From contig CACVBU010000821.1 in the NCBI GenBank assembly GCA_902728285.1, forward strand, positions 108,410 to 172,409: a DNA stretch of 64,000 nt. The letters are read 5' to 3'. Of this stretch, positions 33,563 through 47,005 are shown in pieces. A program made the translations under genes and the position numbers. The notes beneath the pieces were generated by a model that was not told the origin of the DNA, searched no databases, and was given only the letters and a program-made list of their open reading frames with translations. Positions within the stretch are counted from its first letter, which is position 1. The number at the start of each line of letters is the position of its first letter. The stretch is from Clytia hemisphaerica. Lineage: Eukaryota > Cnidaria > Hydrozoa > Leptothecata > Clytiidae.

Positions 33563-36500
33563 GGCATACTGGGACAAAGAGAAAATTCTTTGTTTCTTCA
33601 ACAGATATCCAACTATCCAACTTTGGTGATTTCTTTAACATTCAAAGGTTGCATACTGGTAAGGTTTATCAAAACAAATCACATGCAATAAACTGATTAT
33701 AACAATTTGAATACAAATTAAATATTATCTTAATTTCCATATTTTCCACACTGGGTTGATGTTTCTTTTCAGGTTCGACGTTCGTTAATGGAAGAAGAAG
33801 AATGGATGTTTTTGAAGTGTGCAGTGGTCGTCGATAGATCGTTCGTAAGTTTTGTCTGAATGAAAAGTTCTTTCTAAATGTAGTAGTTGTTGGGAAATTT
33901 CTGCCTCAGCCAGTTACAAATGTAAATCCCCAATGTTTTTGCTTCTTTGTGTGACCTCCATCTTTATGAATATGATATGAATGTTTTCCTAGACTATACC
34001 CGCCGTAAAAAGCTACACCCTTGAACAGCTTTCATTCTACTAAAGCATGGGGTATGGCTAGTGGTATAGCTGTTTTTCATGCTTGGTTTAGTTATATTAT
34101 TGTCATTGTTGAAGCAAACATTCGATGTACGTAAGATCACCTCTACAGATTCGAACGTTTGCTTCCATAATAATGATGGAAATCGCATAACTTAACATAA
34201 CATAAAAACCTCTGAGGCTAATTTCAAAAACCACCATGAACACACAATATTATCTAACGAATGAAAAGAGTTTTTTTGTCTCATTTTCCAAAGATCCTGT
34301 TTTGCTCTGGTCTTTATAGTACCAGATTATTATCTTCCATTCATTTTTCAGTTCGAAACAATCGGTCAAAACAATACAAGGGATACCAAACGGGTCGTGG
34401 CTGATCTTGTTGATCATTTAAGTGAGGTACACACTACATGACTTGCACTACAGAATGTTGAAAATTAAATGTTGAGTACTACTTGAACTTCGCCATAATC
34501 CCCGACTAGAAGGTATCAAGTTAACAAGATATATGAAGGATAAAATCAGGTGCAGAGCATAAATGGGGAGGGATTTCTTTTCTGAGAATAAGGAGAATTG
34601 AAATTGCCCAATCATATATCTTTTCGCTTGGATTCTTCGTCTCATTTTTTCTTAATTTAATACTTTAAGGTCTTCAAATCGTTGAAGATTCGTTTCGCAT
34701 TAGTTTCTATGGAAACAAATTCAGTCTTGAATGTGACAACGTCGGCTGGTGAAACTTTGAGGAGATTCAAGAAGTATAATTTGGATGTTTTATTACGTAA
34801 TCGTAGGGGAGAACACGATATTGCATTGCTTTTGACGTACGTAAAATTACTCGTAGCGTAGTTTATGGGTGGGGTTAATGGGTGTTGAAAATAAGGAATC
34901 GCGTGGAGGGGGGGTCGATGAAATTCATAGTGAAAATGTGAGTGGATTCACGGCTGAAAAACTGCAATATTTGAAAAAGTTCAGCTGTAAATTATTGACT
35001 GTAACTTTTCACAGTGAGTTATCGCCGTGTAATCAGAGATTTTTCCGGGGATGATTTCAAGGTAACTTCTGTTTAACACCCCTCGGGTAAGTTATGGCAT
35101 GTCTCAAAAACTGAAAATTACCATAATTTTTAGATCGCATTAGTCGACAGAAAATGAACAAACAAATGACTGAACATGAAGGGTACTATGATGTAGTTTC
35201 TAACCTGATGTGTAAACTAATTGTTATTTCGCTGATTTTCGCAAAAAAACACAAAAACTGATTATGACGCCATAATCGATGACGTCATAGAAACTAAAAA
35301 TTGAATTTCTCAAGAATGGTTTATCCAATTGTCTTCAAACTTTCACCAAAGATGTATCTCACTAAATTTAATTATTTGAAAACAAATTTTTTTTGAAATT
35401 TTGATGACGTCAGCAGAAATTTATAAAAAACGAAAAATGGTATTTTTTGCTGACGTAATCAGAATTTTGAAAAAACTATTTTTTCAAATGATTAACTTTA
35501 GTGAGATACATCTTTGGTGTAAGTTTGAAGATAATTAGATAAACCATTCTTGAGAAATTCAATTTTTAGTTTTTATGACGTCATCGATTATGACGTCATA
35601 ATCAGTTTTTGCGGATTTTCGCAAAAATTAGCGAAAAAACAATTAGGTTACACATCAGGTTAGAAACTACATCATAGTACCCTTCATGTTCAGTCGTTTG
35701 TTTGGTCGTTTTCTGTCGGCTAATGCGATCTAAAAATTATGGCAATTTTAGGACATGCCATAACTTACCTGAGCCACAGCGTTCATATAACAAAATCAGG
35801 TCAACGTAACCATTTAATAATTCTATCCTCATTTCTCAGTAATAAAGGCTTTGGTGGCTTGGCAGGTTTAGCGAACGTTGGTGGTCTATGTACTGAGAGT
35901 GCAGCATCTGTTGTCACGGTAAGTTTTTTGATCTCTTCATCAATTAAATTGTTTATCATATTTTATTTTTCTACCCTTATCCAGTAAAATGCAATCAAAT
36001 CTCCGATGCTTTAGGGCCTCGCTAGCTAGCCTATTTTCGTATATTTTGTGACTTTTAGCGTAAAATCCATTGATGGGTTTTGCTGATATGATATTGAAAG
36101 CATTAATATGAGTTCGTTATAATCTATCTTCGTGACGCTGTAAAAAATTATGATTTTTACGTTTTAGTGGTCAGGCAACGTTGAAATGACAGCAAGTGTT
36201 ATAGCGCATGAAATGGGACATAATTTTGGCTTCTTACACACAGGTGAATTGATATGATATTTTCGGTGAAGCTACTAGAATTTCGAAAGTGTTGATGAGT
36301 CATGTCACTAAGCCTTCCCTTTTTTTACGTTGGAAAAAATTTAAATGGGACACTAAAACACACGTGTCAGACATTGAATTTTTTTGTCACACATTTGTAA
36401 TCTCTTTCTTCCTACGATATCAATTCAACCTTCTCTTTTGTTCAACTAACATCTCTAGGCCGTGGCTGTACGTGTAGTGATGGACCCTGTGCCATGGACT

Positions 36501-39500
36501 CCTCAATCAGGTGGGTAGACGAACTTGGTGCGTCTTCTTATTTTGCCTTTATTCGTGCTCATTAGAATCTTACGTTTCAATGAAAGTAAGTCAGACTGTC
36601 ACCTGGGGTGATTATCGATGTGAGAGATGACCTCCTTACGTAGGCTGCTAGCATCCACTAACGGATTCGTGCTTCTATACTACCTGGAGTTTTGTAGAGG
36701 TCTGCGATTCAGACTACTCGCTACGTGGTCGATTTTTTATGGGAACCCACAACCTTCCGGTGTGCGCACTCGACTGCGCCTCTCTTTTAAAAGGAAAAAA
36801 ATGTATCAAATAATTTTGGAGCGTTGTTGCTAGTTATACATTATGTGGAAAATTTTTTCTTGAGCATCTTCTGAGGAGGAAATAAAGAATAAAATGAAAT
36901 GAAATATCTTGACTTATTAAACTATTTTCAGCAACCCTACAAATGAGTTTTCCAGCTGCGACCAGCAAGAATTTTTGGGATACATCGAAAAATCTCGATT
37001 TCCGTGTTTACTTGATGTTCCTCAGGAGGTTCGTATATGTAATTAATCATGGTTACACAATTTCACATCTAACAAACCAGAAATAATTTATTAATTTAAA
37101 TCTAGGTACTCCTTGTTGCTCTTAAATTGAGACAGATTGATACAGAGATTGTCGTGTGAGTAAGTAACAGCTAACAACAGGCATGTGACTCAAGTAGAAC
37201 TAAATTTTGTTCGATTTATGGAGAAATTCGTTAAATAGAGACTTGAAGGGTTTAGAAAACTCGTTAGAGTTAAGGAGACAGTCAAACTAATAAAGTTCAA
37301 GGAGACTCTCCTGTATTAACTATAAATTATGATTGTTTATAACAGATAGCAACAGATGCGATTTGTGGCAATGGTTTGGTGGAAGAGACAGAAGAATGTG
37401 ACTGTGGAACTAAAGAGGTGCGTGATTCTTTCAGTCTAAAGAGAGTACATAACATAATCTGCTCAAGCTAAACATAATGATATATGTACCCTCTATCTTC
37501 GATTCATTGAATAGTACAGTGATCGAGACATGCGCGATAAAATTCTTATAGTCTGTCTCTACAGGTTAATTTCAGAGAAAGCTAATCTGTGATGCTCGTG
37601 GTAAATATTTTTTAGCTTACCTATTTCTACTATTTGGCAACCTCCTCCAATATTAGGCTTACTTAACAACCATAATTTGACATTGAAGGGGAACTCAACA
37701 TTTTTTAGGTCGTGCTCCAAGCAAGTACTACACAATATAGCATAACTTCGAAAGACATAGACAATATAGTCGAATTTTATCCTATACATTCTGAGTGAAT
37801 TTTGTACCATTCAAGTATTCAGTTTTCTTTAGGAATGTGCAGATCCTTGTTGTGATGCAGAGACATGCAAATTGAAACCTCATGCTGAATGTAGTTCTGG
37901 AGAGTGTTGTCATGATTGCAAGGTATGAAGAGTGATGTTACAGTTTAGTAAATTGTAGAAATAAACACCTACTTCCTTGTAAGATTAATTATTGAGTGAT
38001 GGTCGTATTATCCGAGGTGATGGCATTGTTAACCATTTCTAGCAAGGCATACCTTGAGAATCGCTAAAGTAACTAGCCTATTTTTCATAAATCACTTTGT
38101 TTATACGTATCTTTTTCAGTTGAAGAAGAAAGGTAGTCTATGCCGCGATATCCAAAACGATTGTGATTTACAAGATTTTTGTGATGGGAAAAGCTCAAAG
38201 GTGGGGTGTTTTTATCCGAAGAAAACGCAGTTTGTTCATTGGAACATATATTTAATCCAGTCGAAAATTTAGTCTGTCAATTGCACCAGCATACTCCGGA
38301 ACATCTTTTTAGAACAACAAAATCATGAAGAATTACGATACAACAAATTTGTGTGGTTGTTTCGTTATGAGATGCAAATTTTTGAATTTTTGAATTTTTG
38401 AAACGGTTTCACAATTTCAGTGCACCAAGAATTCATACAAGGAAGATTATACCCTTTGTAACCAGGGTAACGTAAGTCTTTGAGCCTTTAGTTTCTAACA
38501 AATTTCACTAATTACATTGGAATTCTAAACTGGAAATGAAACGACTTTTTCACAAATTATTTTACCTCGCCTCCTCTTTCTGAAGATTTGAATCTTACAT
38601 AATCGGTAGCCAGTTTAGAGCCGAGTATCTATGATAGTCCCCGGTCAGGGCCACTTTCAAGATTATTTTAGATTTTTTTATATCGTCCATTACAAAGGAA
38701 AATATCATGCGGTTGTCAAAAGAAAAATTAGCTGCCAACTCTTATCGACCTAAACTGACTTCGACCGCAAAACCCGTTCATGAGTTTCCTTTGGCTCGAA
38801 ACTTATTTCTTATATAGTGATTAGTCTTTGACTATAACATAGTCCACGATTATTTTGTAGTAGTAAATATTTTTCAAACGATTTTTCAATTTATACAATG
38901 TAACATTAATTAATTGGTCATTTTAGAGTTTTTGCTTACATGGAGCTTGCGCAATGTCGTACGATAGCCAATGTCAAGTTTTTTGGGGCAAAAGTAAGTT
39001 CATTTTAAATAAAAACAATTATCAATCAATGTTTCGAATTTGAAAACCCTATAGAGTCATATGTTTAGTGGTAAACCTGAAGTGGTCAGTGAAAGTACAC
39101 ATGTTGCCTGTACTTTTTTTATAAGAATAACATCCAAAAATTTTGGGGTCTTTGGAACTTTTTGAGCTTTAAGCCTAAAATGATCTCAACTTGTTCTTAT
39201 TTTCGCCATTTTGTGAGTATTTTTGTGTACTTTTCTAAGAAAACGGGTGTTTTAGAATCCACAAAGCCTTGAAATGTTCTGAACTTTTTCTTAATATTTT
39301 GGCAATCGAAACCTTATGTTCTTATATAGTTTGTTCTCATAAAAAAAACGTGTAATCCTCCAAAAGATATTTACTGACATGCATACTTTAGTAGCTAAGG
39401 GTGCTTTTTCACTGCGAAAATCGATTAGCTGAAGCAAAGAAAATTGATAGAAAAACATTACTGACTCCCAAAACAGTTGTCAAAGCGTTTACGACCCTTT

Positions 39501-42500
39501 GAATTTGGAGTTAATTGCAGCATTGTTGACAAAATTTAATTGAAAGTAATTATAAGTCAGTCAATTATAAACAGTTCCCCAACAGCGGAGGCAGTTCTTT
39601 CATTTTATGCAAAAACCAAACCATTTCACTGCTGATAAATGTTGATGCACTGAATGGATATTCAAAGAAGTAAGACACCTCTGTCTGCTATTTTATTGCA
39701 AACAATCTATTGAGTTCGGTGTATCTTTGGTTTGATTGGTCATTATAAGCCAAGAGAGCTCTACCCCTCTCTTGGAGAACAAAATGTTTAATGACCAATT
39801 TTCGACGTTAAATCTTGAATGTTAATATGAAGCGATCAAAATCTGATTTTAAGCACGAATCTTCATTGTATATTTTTTACAACCCTTAGAAATTTATGAA
39901 AAGGACCGTTGATGAGAACCACTTATCTATCTACCATAGTGAAAAAGCACCCTAAGTTCTTACGTCAGGGAAGACGTTTTATGAGAAACAATATTTTTTC
40001 GGAATTTCAGATGCATTGAAGGGTCATGATATTTGTTACAAGAATTTGAACACTCGTGGAGACACCTTTGGGAATTGTGGAATGGATGATCAAGACAATT
40101 ACATTAAATGTGAACTCGAGTAAGCCACAAAGGAGGGAATACGAGGATAACTATTTTCTTAAGGATTAAACTTTTTTAGAAATTGCAGGCTTAGATTCTT
40201 GCAAAAGTCTTTCAAAAAATATTTTTGAAGCCCGATATGATTCTTAAAAAATGAACTGAAAATATTGCATCTAATTTCTAGAGATACATTATGCGGTTAC
40301 TTGCAATGTACTGGCGAAAATTTACCTATCTTTCCAATCATTGGTTCAAACAGAAAAGCATCTGTGTTTTCCTTTACTTCTGAAAACACACGCATCACTT
40401 GCAGGTAGTTTTGCAATGTGTCTCGATAAAAACGAAACAGATTCTAAATATGTACGCAGTCAACACTTTCCAATACGATTTTTAAGGGGAATCGGATTTT
40501 CATCGAATTAAGAAGCGTTTCGAATAGTGGAGCGTCGTTTATTAGAGTTTCTTGTTGATGATGACTTTCAATATTATCGAATAATGGAGTGTATTTAAAG
40601 GAGTGTAGACTTTTAAACCGACCCCTTATAGCATACCCTTCATATTTTCTCTTTTCTACAGGGCAGGCTCCACCTACCTTGGTTTTGACGTCAAAGATGC
40701 AACTCTGGTCGCTTCTGGAACGAAATGCGGAGAAGGAAAGGTGGATGATTTTCTTCTTAAAATGCTCAATAACATAGTTCAAGGAAATATGAATTTAATC
40801 ATATGCTTATACCCTAAATAAGTATTTAACAACAACATCATCTCGACTAAGAAGTCTTTATGAAAAGTATTTTTTGACTGTATAACTTTTAAACTTTCTA
40901 TAGGTGTGTCATGAGAAGCGTTGTATCAATGTTACAGACCTTCAACAATCGAAGTGCGTTTCAAAATGTCCACCTGACAAAGTGTGTAGCAACGAAGGAG
41001 TGTGTCGGTGTTTGTACAGTTTGGACAATGTAACGTGTATCAACCCTCCTCCCCTGCAACGAAAAGCTGTTGAAGGAGAAATTAAAGGTAACATACGCAC
41101 GCGCAATGCACCGTAGCCAGAAATAGATTACTCTCGGGTGCTTACTTAATAAACAGGGGGAGGGATTAATCTTCTTATATTTCAATAAACGAAAGTCGTA
41201 CTTTTGAAGCAGAAGAAAGACAAATAATATTACACCAGCCTTAACTTGAACCCATCAATCCTAACTGGCAACATTCTGTAGTTTAATTTTCCATGATTTT
41301 CTTTAGATGATTCAAACAGCAACACTTTGATCGGTGTTTTAGTCACCCTGATAATCCTCCTCCTCTTGTTGATTGTCATTTTGTTCTTCAAAAGGAAATC
41401 AATACAAGCCTTCTTATTGAGACGAAAGTTGAGGTGAGATTCTTTACAAAGATCAAGATAAACTGACCTTTACCCCTTCTTTGGAAAGAGTATTTCTACC
41501 TTTCTTTTCATAACCCTTTTAAGAAAAATTGTGCAGCCGAAAGGCGTAAAGATGGCCCTCAAATCTACACATACCATGGGCCCCGTCAACGCCCCCCCCC
41601 CCACTTTATTCCAGACCATGTTATACTTTTTTTAAAGTTACTATTTTAAGCCATAGAAACTATTGTTCTCCCCAATTAGATATCGTTTTAAGGTATTTTG
41701 AGGGTGTAAAAAAAGTGAAAAACTTTCAAAAGGACTCGCCGGGGCCCATGCCTAGTACACCTATTTGCCTTTAACTGGAATTTTCCCTTTCCCTCACTCT
41801 CTCCGCTACACTTTCGATATTGTGAGCCTGATTTACCTGAATTTATAAGTTGCAAAGAATAGAGGAAAACAGTTTTAAAGTTTATAGTCTTTTAAATTCA
41901 ATATTTTTCTACATTTCTTCAGTTGCGCAAGCTCAGCAATAACCGCGTTAGCTGATTCCAATAACAACCAATCAGCGTCTACCATTGTCGATATGGACCA
42001 ATCAGATGCTTCGTTCAAAGAAAAACCATCCCTGACTAATAAGCGGAAGATCAGTTTCGCTTCCAAGTTGTTTGTTGAAATCAGTTCCGTAAGCAGTGGT
42101 TTCCGAAATCCTTTGAAGTCTATTGATGTTACCAAAAGGTTGAACGAACTTGGTAAAGAATCAATGGTTGACGATCCTACTGTTTCTGGTAATGTTGGTA
42201 AAGCACCAAAAGTACATTGCGATTCTCTTACAGATACTGAAAATATGCCCAAAAATCTCGAGCAAAGTGGAAATGAAGTAAGCTCACTTGTTAAATCTGC
42301 TAATCCTATCCTTGTTAGAGAATCTAGCGTTGATCAAGATCCAGAGAGAAAGAAATTACAAGTTGATCAAGCATTGGAAATCACTAGCCTTTATGGCTTG
42401 GAAATGGACCTTACTCCTAAACTAAAGAAACATCCTAATAAACTGACACCAATTAAAAGACCTTCCAAAATAAAGAAGAAAAAATCCTCAAGTAAAACCA

Positions 42501-43456
42501 AAAGGGTTTCCACTGAAAAGAAAAAAAAGAATTCTGAAAATCACGAAGAAAAAATTCAAAGAATCAGTGATGTTTTTTCCGAAAATGACGATGTTTTTGA
42601 AGAAAATCAGGACAAAGGATCTCCGAACGAAGACATTCAACCGAGTATCGTGGTTCCTGAAAGTAAACCTCGAAAGCGAGGAGAAACTGTATCGGACACT
42701 AACCTAGAAATGAAAGCAAGAAATTATTCAATAAAATCATCTGAAGTTGTTAAACAGCGTCCAAGAAGCAAAACTACTATGTTAGACGTGTCTCCGAACA
42801 ACGAATCGAAAGGAGCTAACCCTGTTACCAAGGTTACCGGCAGGCGTCAACGACAATCAACCGTTCAACCACCAACTTTTACCGATACAAACCAGAAAGT
42901 TGGTAGCCTTAGTCAAATCAAGATCTCGCCGCGTAAAATCAGTACTGCGAGTACCACATTTGAACAACAATCCATGAAAACAAAAGGTCGTAAAATCAGT
43001 CGTGTTAGTCCTTCGGCGTATTCTCCATCAAGTTCTCCGAATCGACCGCGAAGTAAAACAATGTCAACATCAGCTTCCCGTCAATCCGCACGCATGCGTA
43101 GTGGGACTGAAACGGATCGATCGGATACAAAAGTTCTAAACGACCACCCACGTCGCAAATTAGCATTCAATTCAAATTACAGCCGCGAAAACACGCTCCT
43201 CGTCAAAGAAGCAACCACAGGCGAAGATGCTGTATTCGCTGGTGATATTAACTATAATAAAGCGAACTCTCTCTTGGTTAGAGACACGACCACAACAAAG
43301 AGATCAGTGACAATTGTTCTCGATGATGAAGACACTGATCTCAATCATTTCTCTAGATACAGAAAACCAAGCTCGACAAACCCGCCAAATGAGTTAAAAG
43401 TTGAAAATAAAACAAATATCAGGAAAATTTCGACTGTTCAGAAAGGAAGACGTTAA
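33563..43456 (+). CDS. ADAM metalloprotease-disintegrin with unusually long cytoplasmic tail
   Basis: Membrane sheddase of the ADAM family. Exons: 33563-33658, 33773-33844, 34352-34426, 34670-34836, 35840-35918, 36168-36243, 36459-36510, 36932-37028, 37346-37417, 37833-37922, 38120-38200, 38421-38471, 38927-38993, 40011-40119, 40282-40404, 40662-40740, 40904-41087, 41307-41433, 41923-43456. All phases match, giving 1,076 residues here and 1,151 with the exons at 26113-27079. The zinc site [11 protein letters not shown] is intact (36207-36239) and is followed by CAMDSS, the Met-turn. Next come a disintegrin domain (ICGNGLVEE to CDGKSS, loop CRDIQNDCD, no RGD), a Cys-rich region, an EGF-like module ([15 protein letters not shown]) and one transmembrane segment ([21 protein letters not shown]). 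The tail of about 520 residues is Ser/Lys/Arg-rich, with four RKIS motifs and two RPRSKT motifs. Signal AATAAA at 43532 and 43551. Confidence 0.9.
35082..35773. repeat. Near-perfect 692-bp palindrome (foldback element) in ADAM intron
   Basis: The left side begins CTCGGGTAAGTTATGGCATG and the right side ends with its reverse complement CATGCCATAACTTACCTGAG. The arms of about 340 bp meet with almost no spacer near 35428. The arms contain several TGACGTCA words. It lies between the exons ending 34836 and starting 35840. Confidence 0.85.
36600..36800 (-). mobile_element. tRNA-derived SINE-like element
   Basis: On the minus strand there is an A-box-like GGCGCAGTCGAGTGCGC (36780-36764) and, 9 bases on, a B-box-like GGTTGTGGGTTCCC (36754-36741), the spacing and wording of a tRNA-related pol III promoter. 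The downstream part (GGTAGTATAGAAGCACGAAT) looks like a SINE body. It sits in an ADAM intron. Its ends were not defined. Confidence 0.55.
39113..39352. mobile_element. CACG-ended MITE family A copy (ADAM intron)
   Basis: 240 bp, ends CTTTTTTTATAAGAATAACA and CATAAAAAAAACGTG, flanked by TA on both sides (39111-39112, 39353-39354). The interior matches the copies at 44495 and 52440 (TTTTTGAGCTTTAAGCCT, CTTATGTTCTTATATAG). Confidence 0.75.
40456..40614. repeat. MITE-like repeat, family B (ADAM intron)
   Basis: About 160 bp from GTCAACACTTTCCAATACGA to TTTAAAGGAGTGTAGAC. The interior shares AATCGGATTTTCATCGAAT and GAGTTTCTTGTTGATG with the copy at 55011-55173. Confidence 0.7.
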
Positions 43457-44492
43457 GAAATAAACTCTTGACTTATTCACACAACTACTGCTTGGGCTAA
43501 ACAATGAGTTTCCGTATAATTTATTCGATTAAATAAATATATTCCTAAAGAATAAAGTAAAATTTGTAATATTTCCAAGAAACATTTTTCGGAAACAGAT
43601 TACAAATGTAATCGTCAGCCGTGCAAAATTACTCGAATCTGATTGGTTTAGAGGAGTGCGATTAATCGTTAATTGCACTATTACCACTTTTTGCACTCTT
43701 CGGCTAAAAAAAACTATGATTTACTAATGATTATTTACTGACAATTACCTCGGAATCGTATGTTTTTACTGAAAATCAGTTAATTGCACCATCGAATTAT
43801 TATCAGATAGAATGAATTCATGCTTTTTTCCTCAAAATGAAGCGTGTCTGTAAGGGGTCCCTTAGTTGCAATGGGAATTCAATTGCACGTGTGTAATGAT
43901 AATGTCATTTCTTTGTTCTTATCGTAATTTAATTGCATATTTTCTCATACTTGATTGGATTCTTTTGAATTCTCAAAAAATTATGCACATAATTTGATTA
44001 TTTTCAACTGGAAATTTCGGGCATTTCGGTCCCTTCAATGCAAATAAAAATTACATATTTGAAATCAGCTCATTTTATAGATTCCCCAGTGTTGAAAACT
44101 ATTTGAAAACGCACTTCTAAGAAAAGAAATTTGGGTGTCAAGTTTTCACCTAAATTAGTTATTCTTTCCGTATAGACTAAAAATGATTTTTTAATTTTAG
44201 GAGTTAAAATCGATGTAATCACTAAATTTCAGCTCCTAAATTTCCAGATTGTAAGCTAAAATAGATTTGTAAATATCAATCGTTTTCCAAAACTAAAAAT
44301 GTCGTAACTGAAAAAAAATACCGTGCAAACATAGCCTTATAAAGAGATTTCTATCCACGCATCAGATTTTGAGAAACTTTACGACCAATAATCACTTTTA
44401 ACAAAGGGAATCTAAATAGATGATGAAGTAGCCAAAGTGAGATATTATTCTATCTGATAACAGTTCACTGATTGCACTCCAAACCATACGAT
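43457..44492. other. Intergenic after ADAM
   Basis: AT-rich, with the ADAM polyadenylation signals at its start. No supported gene or RNA was seen. Confidence 0.45.
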
Positions 44493-44494
44493 TA

Positions 44495-44750
44495 CACGTT
44501 TTTTTTTTAATAAGAACAAACTATATAAGAACATAAGGCTTCGAGACCCAAAAGTTTAAGAACATTCTAAGAACATTCTAAGGCTTTGGAGACTTAAAAA
44601 CATGCATTTTCTTAAGAAATTACATCAAAATGCTCAAAAAATGCTGAAAATAAGAACATTTTAAGAACATTTTTAGGCTTTAAATCCAAAAAACTAAGAA
44701 CATCCGAAGGCTTCGAAAATTTTTGACGTTCTTATAAAAAAAAAAACGTG
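44495..44750. mobile_element. CACG-ended MITE family A copy (256 bp)
   Basis: Ends CACGTTTTTTTTTTAATAAG and CTTATAAAAAAAAAAACGTG, inverted and flanked by TA (44493-44494, 44751-44752). Opposite orientation to the copies at 39113 and 52440. Confidence 0.8.
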
Positions 44751-46847
44751 TACTATACAAAAATGGACATGTTTCTTTTTGTTTACAGTAATTTTCTGCA
44801 TTGACCACCCAGAGTGTGACCTAGCTAAGTATTTGACATCTAATGATGGTCTAATTAAGTCTTCGCTTATATATTGGTGTCTACCTTTTTTCCTTTCTCT
44901 GAGCTTAAATTGCGTGGAAACGGATTTACGTAACTTTTTCAAAAGGATTTTCTTTCAGGGGCTTGTAGTGATTTTAAAATGAATTGGTGTAGCCCGTGTA
45001 GCCTAAAATGCTTTTTTGATGCGTTATTTAGATGTTACTGAAACACGTTTTTAACATCCACAATTTGTATAAACTTTTTGAGTTTAAAGCTTAAAAATGT
45101 GCTTAAAATGTTCTACATGGTAAATACGTACTTTTTCATTCACCCCCCCCCCCCTCGGTTGAAGAAAATTTCGAATTCAAATCGAAATTGTTTTCATTTC
45201 CTTGACGCGTGTAAGAAGCGAAGCAAAAAAGGGCTATTAAAAAACATCTCTGTATTCGTACATTTTCCTTTGACCCCTCCCCCCTGTACGCAAGCATACG
45301 CTTTTGAGAAGACCCCCCTCCCCCTTATTGCGTACGTACTATATGTGGACGGCCCCATGGGCTTCAAAAATTTTGAATGTTCTCATTAAAAATAAAAACA
45401 TATAATTTGTTTAAATTCAGCGAACTCAGCCGACGGCATTATTTATTGAACCTTTTTGAAATGTTTCAAAAAAAGTCGTTCCCGGAAGACGCTTTTTAGA
45501 AGGAGAGTACAATAACAAGGAAGACGGATGTGAGTCTTCATTTTCGAACATTTCTGAGCATATTAAAAAGCCAAAAGGCGCATTAATGGATCATGGTCAT
45601 TGTGTGTGGTCATTTGAAAAACAATAGGGGGCTTAATTAATGGAGAAATAACGACTTAATGTGACATCAATTAAATAAGACCCGCTCTCAATTACAACGC
45701 TATCAGGAATTATTGTGGTTGAAAGAATTCGAAAATGATTTTCTTTACAGCTTAGCTGAATTAAGGTCACTTTTGTTGTAGCCTTTTGTTTTTGTTTTGT
45801 TTTTTTAGTTGCTTGTTACATGTTTATTATTTTGAAATATAAAGTTTTACATCTTTGTGTAATCTGCCATCACTTTTCATCGTAATTTGAGGAACTTTTA
45901 AGAGGCCCCAAGGGGTTTGCGTGATGACGTGACAGGGACTTTTTTGTAGCGTGATTACGTGATTTGGAAAATGTTTGAGTCGTCATACGTGATTTGGTGA
46001 TTTGGAATTTTCTAAAGGGATGCGTGATTAGCCATTTTTTTGCTGATTTTGCTTTCGTGATTGCGATCAAAGACAAAAAATTGCGTGATATCGTGGGGGT
46101 CCTCTTCCAAGCAGCAAAACATATTGTAATTTTGGTAAGGTTTCGGAAGAATTGAGGGGTTTTTAGGAGTTTGTTTTTTTGTAAAAACCTGTAGTTTTAA
46201 CTAAGACCACTAACCGCTGAGATCTTCAATTTTCAAGAAGGAGGGGTTTTGGGTGTAGCACTACTCTTAAAAATTTTTTCGCATCCCATAGGTGCTTAGT
46301 GAGAAAATTTTGTGATTTTGTGACAGTCATGGCGTTTAAAAGCTTCCTTAAGGTTCTGTTTATTAAGAAATTTCGATCCATGCTGCGATTCTGAAAATTT
46401 ATACAGTAGAATTTTTGGACTTTTTGGCGCAGTAGTTGTTTTTGCCATGTTAGCTATTTTAAGAGCGAACTTTCCCCCAGAATGAAACATAGACAATTCT
46501 CGGGACAAAAAAAGATCGATGGTTTTGTAACAATCAGGGAAGTATAGTTTCTTTACTTTCAAATTCGATTTTTTAATTGATGGTTTCTTTATTCTCTGTA
46601 ATTACACATTAAGCAATTCAGATTAAATAATCTCAAAGGTAATAGGCTTCCAATAAGAAAACTGACCATTTTTGGCATTAAAATGGACAAAAATTCAATC
46701 AAATTTGACTTATTTTTTCTGCACTGTAAGGGACAGATTTCAAAGGCCTAATTTTGGGCCGCACATGATGGATTCGTTTTTTAATTAAGTGCCCCCCTCC
46801 AGGTCCCACAATAGCGAGTTTATGTATGTGTGTTTTTCAGCGACGGA

Positions 46848-47005
46848 GACGGTAAGGTTCTAATTTGAGTAGATCCTGACCAGCTGAGGACGACGGTAAA
46901 TCAGGACTTTTACCGTCCTCGATTTTGCGGGGCGGAATTGCGGGTTTTTCAAAATCGCTTCAGTCACTCTACCGTCCTCAAAAGTGCAAATACATAAACT
47001 CGGTA
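46848..47005. repeat. Dispersed repeat, family 1 (intergenic copy)
   Basis: Second copy of the unit at 4326-4487, same orientation, starting GCGACGGAGACGGTAAGG and ending AAACTCGGTAAT. It is about as long and differs by scattered substitutions and a small insertion (GGGGCGGAATTGCG). Confidence 0.75.
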
